Source: Heterocephalus glaber
Taxonomy: Eukaryota; Chordata; Mammalia; Rodentia; Bathyergidae
DNA length: 64,000 nucleotides
NCBI RefSeq assembly: GCF_000247695.1
Contig: NW_004624781.1
Location: 8,541,641-8,605,640 of the forward strand
Direction: 5' to 3'
Position numbers and translations under genes: made by a program. This document shows positions 60,371 through 64,000 of the stretch, one piece after another; positions within the stretch are counted from its first letter, which is position 1; each line of letters opens with the position of its first letter. A model generated the notes under the pieces. It did not search any database. It was not told the DNA's origin and worked only from the letters and a program-made list of their open reading frames with translations.

Positions 60371-61159
60371 TGATATTTATCCTTGTTTTGCTCCTTATTT
60401 GACGTTTGTGTTTCTCACACAAGAGAAACAAAAGCTGAGGGTTTTCCAGCCCTTTCAGACTGGGAGTGGAGGGAGGAGCCCCAGAGAGGTCAGTAGACTG
60501 CTACCTTAAGTTTGCCTTTCGTGGGCTCAGACAGCTTAGGAAATAAACCCTAATTCTGGGCCCAGGGTCAGCCTGGGTCCTAGAAGGAGATGGGCAGAGA
60601 ATTGTAGGGTGCTGGGTGCCCAGAGCAGGGCCTGGATCAGGCAGGAGGAAAAGGCCACCAGCTCTAGAAGGTTGTGTCCTCTTGGCCCCCCAGACTTCAG
60701 AGAGGGCCAGCATGCAGTCTTCTGAAGTGTGGGGCTCCTGACTTCCCCCGGTAAGGGCAGGCTAGGGAAGGCCTCCCTACCTGGGGACAGGGCAGTGGAG
60801 GACAAAGGAGGGACCTGGGAGGCAAGAGACAAATAGAGACTAGAAGTTTAGCAATGGCAGGCTGGTGTTTGGAGGGGTGTGGAAGCCCAGGAGAGCACTG
60901 ATGAGTACTAGAGGGTGGCATTTGGCCTTCCAACTGTGGAACTGAAGGTGAGCACGCTGAGGCAGTAAGGTCTCGCCATGGCGGGTCTGCCTGAGCCCCT
61001 TCCCTGGCGTGCAGGGAGAGCAGCCAGTTCCCATCCACCTCTGCATCTTCCACTCTGCTGCTTTGATGGCACAGTCAAAGCAGGCTCAGAGTAAGAGTGG
61101 AGACTGTCACCCTCGGTCTGTCCACCTGGATCATCACTGTCTTCTAATCCTCCTTGCAG

Positions 61160-61205
61160 AAAACGGCTCACAATCCAAGAGGCTCTCAGACACCCCTGGA
61201 TCACG
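61160..61205 (+). CDS. DAPK2: DAPK2 kinase exon: end of kinase domain
   Basis: A 46-nt exon completing Arg and encoding KRLTIQEALRHPWIT, the conserved final helix of the kinase domain. The acceptor is ccttgcag and the donor is gtaagg. It ends at a codon boundary. It can join either the alternative exon at 62442 or, presumably, the canonical tail exons beyond the window. Confidence 0.96.
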
Positions 61206-62441
61206 GTAAGGACATGGTGATGAGTTCCTGTTCTGTCACCAGGCTGGCTGTGGCAGCCACCACAGAGGCTTGTGGAGAGGCCTTGGTGTGAAACACTAAC
61301 CCGTGGGTGCAGATGACAATAGTCAGGGACCCCAAAGGCCTGAGCTTGCTCAAATAGGGTACCTATTAAGTTTGCATTTCATGGGCCCAGCCAGCTTAAG
61401 AAATAAAATTCTCACAAACCTCAGTTGAAACTTCCTCTTTGGGACCGTCTTACAAATGTTCTTTGTTAGAGGACATGTCACTGTCACTTCTCAAAACAGA
61501 AATCAGGATCCCTCTGTTGAAGAGAGATCAGTGGCAATTAAAAACCCTAGCTGAGTAAGCAGGGCCCCTTCTTTTTGACTTTTGGAGTGGGGCTTTGAGG
61601 AAAAGGTAATGCAATGATCGGACCCTGGCTTGAGGAATTGGGCTCAGAAACAGGCCTGGTGGGGGAGAGGGGCCACCGCCCCATTAGGGCAGTTTGGTTC
61701 CCTCTGGGGAGGGTCGGGCCAAAAGGTGAGTCCCTGCCTACCTTACCTTGTGCTCGAGCCTCTGGCTGCTGGTTTTCAGAGGACCTTGCTGTTTGTGTAG
61801 TGAAAAGCGCTTTGGGAGGGTGGGGGTCAGAGACCAGGATTCTGGCCCTAGTTCTGCTGGCCAACTAGCTGTACGCCCCGATACAGTGTTAAGGAGAAGA
61901 TGGGCAGGATGATCTGAGTGTGCAGATGGGAGCAGGGGGAGCAGGAGTATCTGGGAGAAGGTCAGGTGCACGTGCTTGTGGAAGGGTGGGAAGGGCCAAG
62001 GGCCCTGCAGGAGAGGGACAGTCAAGAGCAGAGAGCTGGGGAGTCTCTTGGGCTGCTTTCTGCTGAGCATGCTGAAGGTTGCTGAGGCCTGAGGAGCTGT
62101 GAAAGAGAGACGCCCCTCAGCCTCCCTCTGCGAGCTGTGGCCTCATGTGCTCCAGCCCTTGAGGGAATGTCTGCAGAGTCCTGGCTGCAGCCTGCTTGTC
62201 TTAAATGTTATGCGCATGGAGGCCTCCTCTAATGGCCATGGACCCTCTGGCAGCACCCCGTACTCCTTTACCTTTCTTCTGGTGCGTGTGGGTGCTCACT
62301 GCACCCTAGTCTCCCTGCAACCTGCCTCATGCAGTGAATGCCAAGGAAGCCATGTGTGTGCCGACCTGCAGCTTGGGCTGCACTTTGGAGCCTGCATTCA
62401 TTGTGTTAATATTCTGGTTCTCCTGTCCGAACACCTGCCAG
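61206..62441 (+). other. DAPK2: DAPK2 intron before the alternative last exon
   Basis: GT-AG intron of 1236 bp (gtaagg ... cctgccag). GC-rich unique sequence. No repeat or second exon was recognised. The open frame continues upstream of 62442 in frame, but the acceptor and phase fix the exon start. Confidence 0.85.
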
Positions 62442-63050
62442 TCGAAAGGAGAAGCCAGAGCCCCTGGGCAGTGGAAGACGCAGACCCCCCAGCTGAAGAC
62501 CAAGCGCCTCAGAGAATACACCCTCAAATGCCATTCCAGCATGCCCCCCAACAACACCTATGTCAACTTCGAGCGCTTTGCCCACGTGGTAGAGGACATA
62601 GCTCAGTTGGACCAGGGATGTCGCACCCTAGCAGGGGCCCATGACACTCTCCAGGATGATGTGGAGGCCCTGGTCTCCATCTACAATGAGAAGGAGGCTT
62701 GGTACCGGGAGGAGAATGAGAGCGCCCGGCACGACCTGTCCCAGCTCAAGTACGAGTTCCGCAAGGTGGAGTCCTTGAAGAAGCTCCTGCGGGAAGACAT
62801 CCGGGCCACCGGGTCCAGCCTGGGAAGTGTGGCCAGAAAAATGGACCATCTGCAGGTGCAGTTTGAGGCTCTGAGGAAGGAGCTCTCGGCAGACCTGCAG
62901 TGGGTGCAGGAACTGATGGGCAGCTTCCGGCTGGAGAGTGGAGAGACAGCTGGCCTAGGCTCTGTGCTCCGCTGGGACGCCAGCGAGTCCCTGTCAGAGC
63001 TGCTGAGCAGGTCACACACCGAGGAAGTTCTGGCCGGCTTGAAGCTCTGA
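62442..63050 (+). CDS. DAPK2: DAPK2 alternative last exon (long C-terminus)
   Basis: Spliced in phase 0 after HPWIT, this exon adds 202 residues starting SKGEARAPGQWKTQTPQLKT and ending EEVLAGLKL with TGA at 63048-63050. It replaces the canonical calmodulin-binding autoregulatory tail and the dimerisation tail. The segment from about residue 45 on is rich in charged helices, with heptad-like LSQLKYEFRKVESLKKLLR and MDHLQVQFEALRKELSADL, so a coiled coil is likely. I recall a human DAPK2 isoform of about 488 residues with a closely similar tail beginning SKGEARAP, which supports this as a true conserved exon. A product without the calmodulin domain would be expected to be regulated differently. 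That is inference. The open frame is uninterrupted for 609 nt. Confidence 0.9.
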   Translation, partial: SKGEARAPGQWKTQTPQLKTKRLREYTLKCHSSMPPNNTYVNFERFAHVVEDIAQLDQGCRTLAGAHDTLQDDVEALVSIYNEKEAWYREENESARHDLSQLKYEFRKVESLKKLLREDIRATGSSLGSVARKMDHLQVQFEALRKELSADLQWVQELMGSFRLESGETAGLGSVLRWDASESLSELLSRSHTEEVLAGLKL

Positions 63051-63539
63051 GCACCTCACCCTAGTCAGTAATGTGTGCAGGATGGTTTGCCAAGCGCGCT
63101 CTTGTCTGCACCAGCTAGAATCATCCTGCAGGGCGTGGGTCTGCATCGCAGCCTTCCACCCCCTCCCCAGAAGCCACTGTCACAGAGCTGCCACTGTGTC
63201 TATTCTGTACCTCCTCTTGCCAACCTGCTTTTCTGAGAAGTGCTGGCAGAGCAGCCAAGCTGTGAAAACAATTAGAGATGAATACCCCTCAGCAGCCCAC
63301 TTTCCCAGAGGGAGGACAGACGGCTGCCCTGGGGAGAGGCTTGATAACTGATTTGTGATGATGGATGTGCTCACCTCTCACTCCCACCCACAGGCTGTTT
63401 GACTGCAGATCTTGGGTAGTAGTTGAATTAAGTAAGGATAACGAAGTCAGCATGGTGCTTTCCTGCTGCAGAAGCAGGGATTTAAAATGCACAGAGAAAA
63501 TAATATTGCCTTTCGTTTGAACTGACTTCTTACTTAGCA

Positions 63540-63700
63540 AGTCTTTGTGTCTGTGACCTCACTTGATCCCCAAAGCGGTCTGAACTTGGAAGGTGGGTGA
63601 TGATAGGATGAGGGTGACATGATGATTTCCACCTAAGTGAGAAGGAAATTGACTCTGAGAGGGAGAATGACTCAGGATCATTCATAGCCAGTTGATACAG
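63540..63700 (-). repeat. MIR fragment in 3'UTR
   Basis: GTGACCTCACTTGATCCCCA, TTTCCACCTAAGTGAGAAGG and TTGATACAGCTGGAACAGAA in antisense MIR order. Confidence 0.55.
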
Positions 63701-63766
63701 CTGGAACAGAAACCCTGGGTGCCCGTCTCCCAGCGGAGTTCTGTGGGAGGAAGTAGGAGGCTTAGC

Positions 63767-63792
63767 TGTAAATATTAAACTTTAATATTAAA
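63767..63792 (+). terminator. DAPK2: Candidate poly(A) signals, paired ATTAAA
   Basis: ATTAAA occurs at 63774-63779 and 63787-63792, with TGTA (a CFIm-type motif) just upstream at 63767. A GT-rich stretch lies downstream around 63826-63846. The two signals are part of a perfect inverted repeat (AATATTAAA, one C, TTTAATATT at 63771-63789). Confidence 0.55.
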
Positions 63793-63810
63793 GTTCAGAT
63801 CCCGGACACC

Positions 63811-64000
63811 AGGTAAGCAGCTGCATATGTTTGGCCAGGTGTGGGCAGAAAGCAGACACCTGCAGAGATTGTTCCGGGAGCTGTGTCCCAGATAGCGCTG
63901 TGTTCCTACCAGCCCTGTCTCAGTCTGAAGACCACCTTCACGACAGGAGGGAAGGGGTGGCAGCTCCCTGTGCTCCATCCTTCCCCCCGCAGCTCCTGTC
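63811..64000 (+). other. Sequence after the candidate poly(A) site
   Basis: No exon or repeat recognised. The window ends in a C-rich stretch followed by GCAGCTCCTGTC, which resembles a splice acceptor (ccccgcag) but cannot be judged without the following bases. Confidence 0.4.

Larger units (their letters stand above)
63051..63810 (+). other. DAPK2: 3'UTR of the long DAPK2 isoform
   Basis: Follows the TGA. It includes a degraded MIR at about 63540-63700 and reaches candidate poly(A) signals. The end is estimated from those signals only. Confidence 0.6.

Noticed and set aside
62099..62441. Open frame running into the last DAPK2 exon from upstream
   Set aside because: The cctgccag acceptor at 62441, the phase match to 61205 and loss of family similarity upstream place the exon start at 62442.
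63051..64000. Search for the canonical calmodulin-binding tail exons
   Set aside because: No matching coding block was seen before the window ends; the acceptor-like ccccgcag near 63992 has too little sequence after it to judge.

Overview
The window is vertebrate nuclear DNA, almost certainly from a non-murid rodent of the squirrel/beaver-related lineages. Most of it is intron, and it is dense with 7SL-derived B1 monomers, B1-dID dimers and tRNA-derived ID elements. Older MIR, L2 and L1 remnants and microsatellites fill much of the rest. The exact species cannot be named from sequence alone.

The only recognisable protein-coding gene is DAPK2 (death-associated protein kinase 2), read on the + strand. 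Seven distinct kinase-domain exons are present: 20782-21003, 30854-30992 (seen again at 37458-37596), 51297-51426, 55959-56007, 56751-56777 (27 nt), 59465-59617 and 61160-61205. All have GT-AG borders and compatible phases. A last exon at 62442-63050 encodes a long alternative C-terminus in place of the calmodulin-binding tail, followed by a 3'UTR and candidate poly(A) signals near 63774-63792. The exon carrying the usual start codon and the exons for the canonical calmodulin-regulated tail were not found and presumably lie outside the window.

Region by region: 1-20781 is upstream intron with many SINEs, two L1 3'-end-like polypurine tails and a small CpG cluster near 12.1-12.2 kb. The first exon is followed by an intron holding a 7SL-derived element with perfect target-site duplications (24.1-24.35 kb). 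Next comes a 6.5-kb direct repeat, 26702-33205 and 33306-39809, whose copies are separated by exactly 100 N. Each copy carries one DAPK2 exon, a U2 snRNA fragment and a MAGE-family processed retrocopy. Copy 1 is cut off by the gap in the middle of the retrocopy. Copy 2 has the whole retrocopy with poly(A) and target-site duplications. This looks like two overlapping contigs that were not merged, not a true tandem duplication. From 39.8 to 51.3 kb is a long intron with L2, MIR, L1 and SINE sequence. From 51.3 to 63 kb the remaining kinase exons and the alternative last exon are closely spaced.

No previously undescribed multi-gene system is visible. The most useful observations are the assembly duplication and its effect on the DAPK2 model, the MAGE retrocopy with an open homology domain, the S-domain-deleted 7SL element, several nested SINE insertions with readable target-site duplications, and the long-isoform terminal exon.
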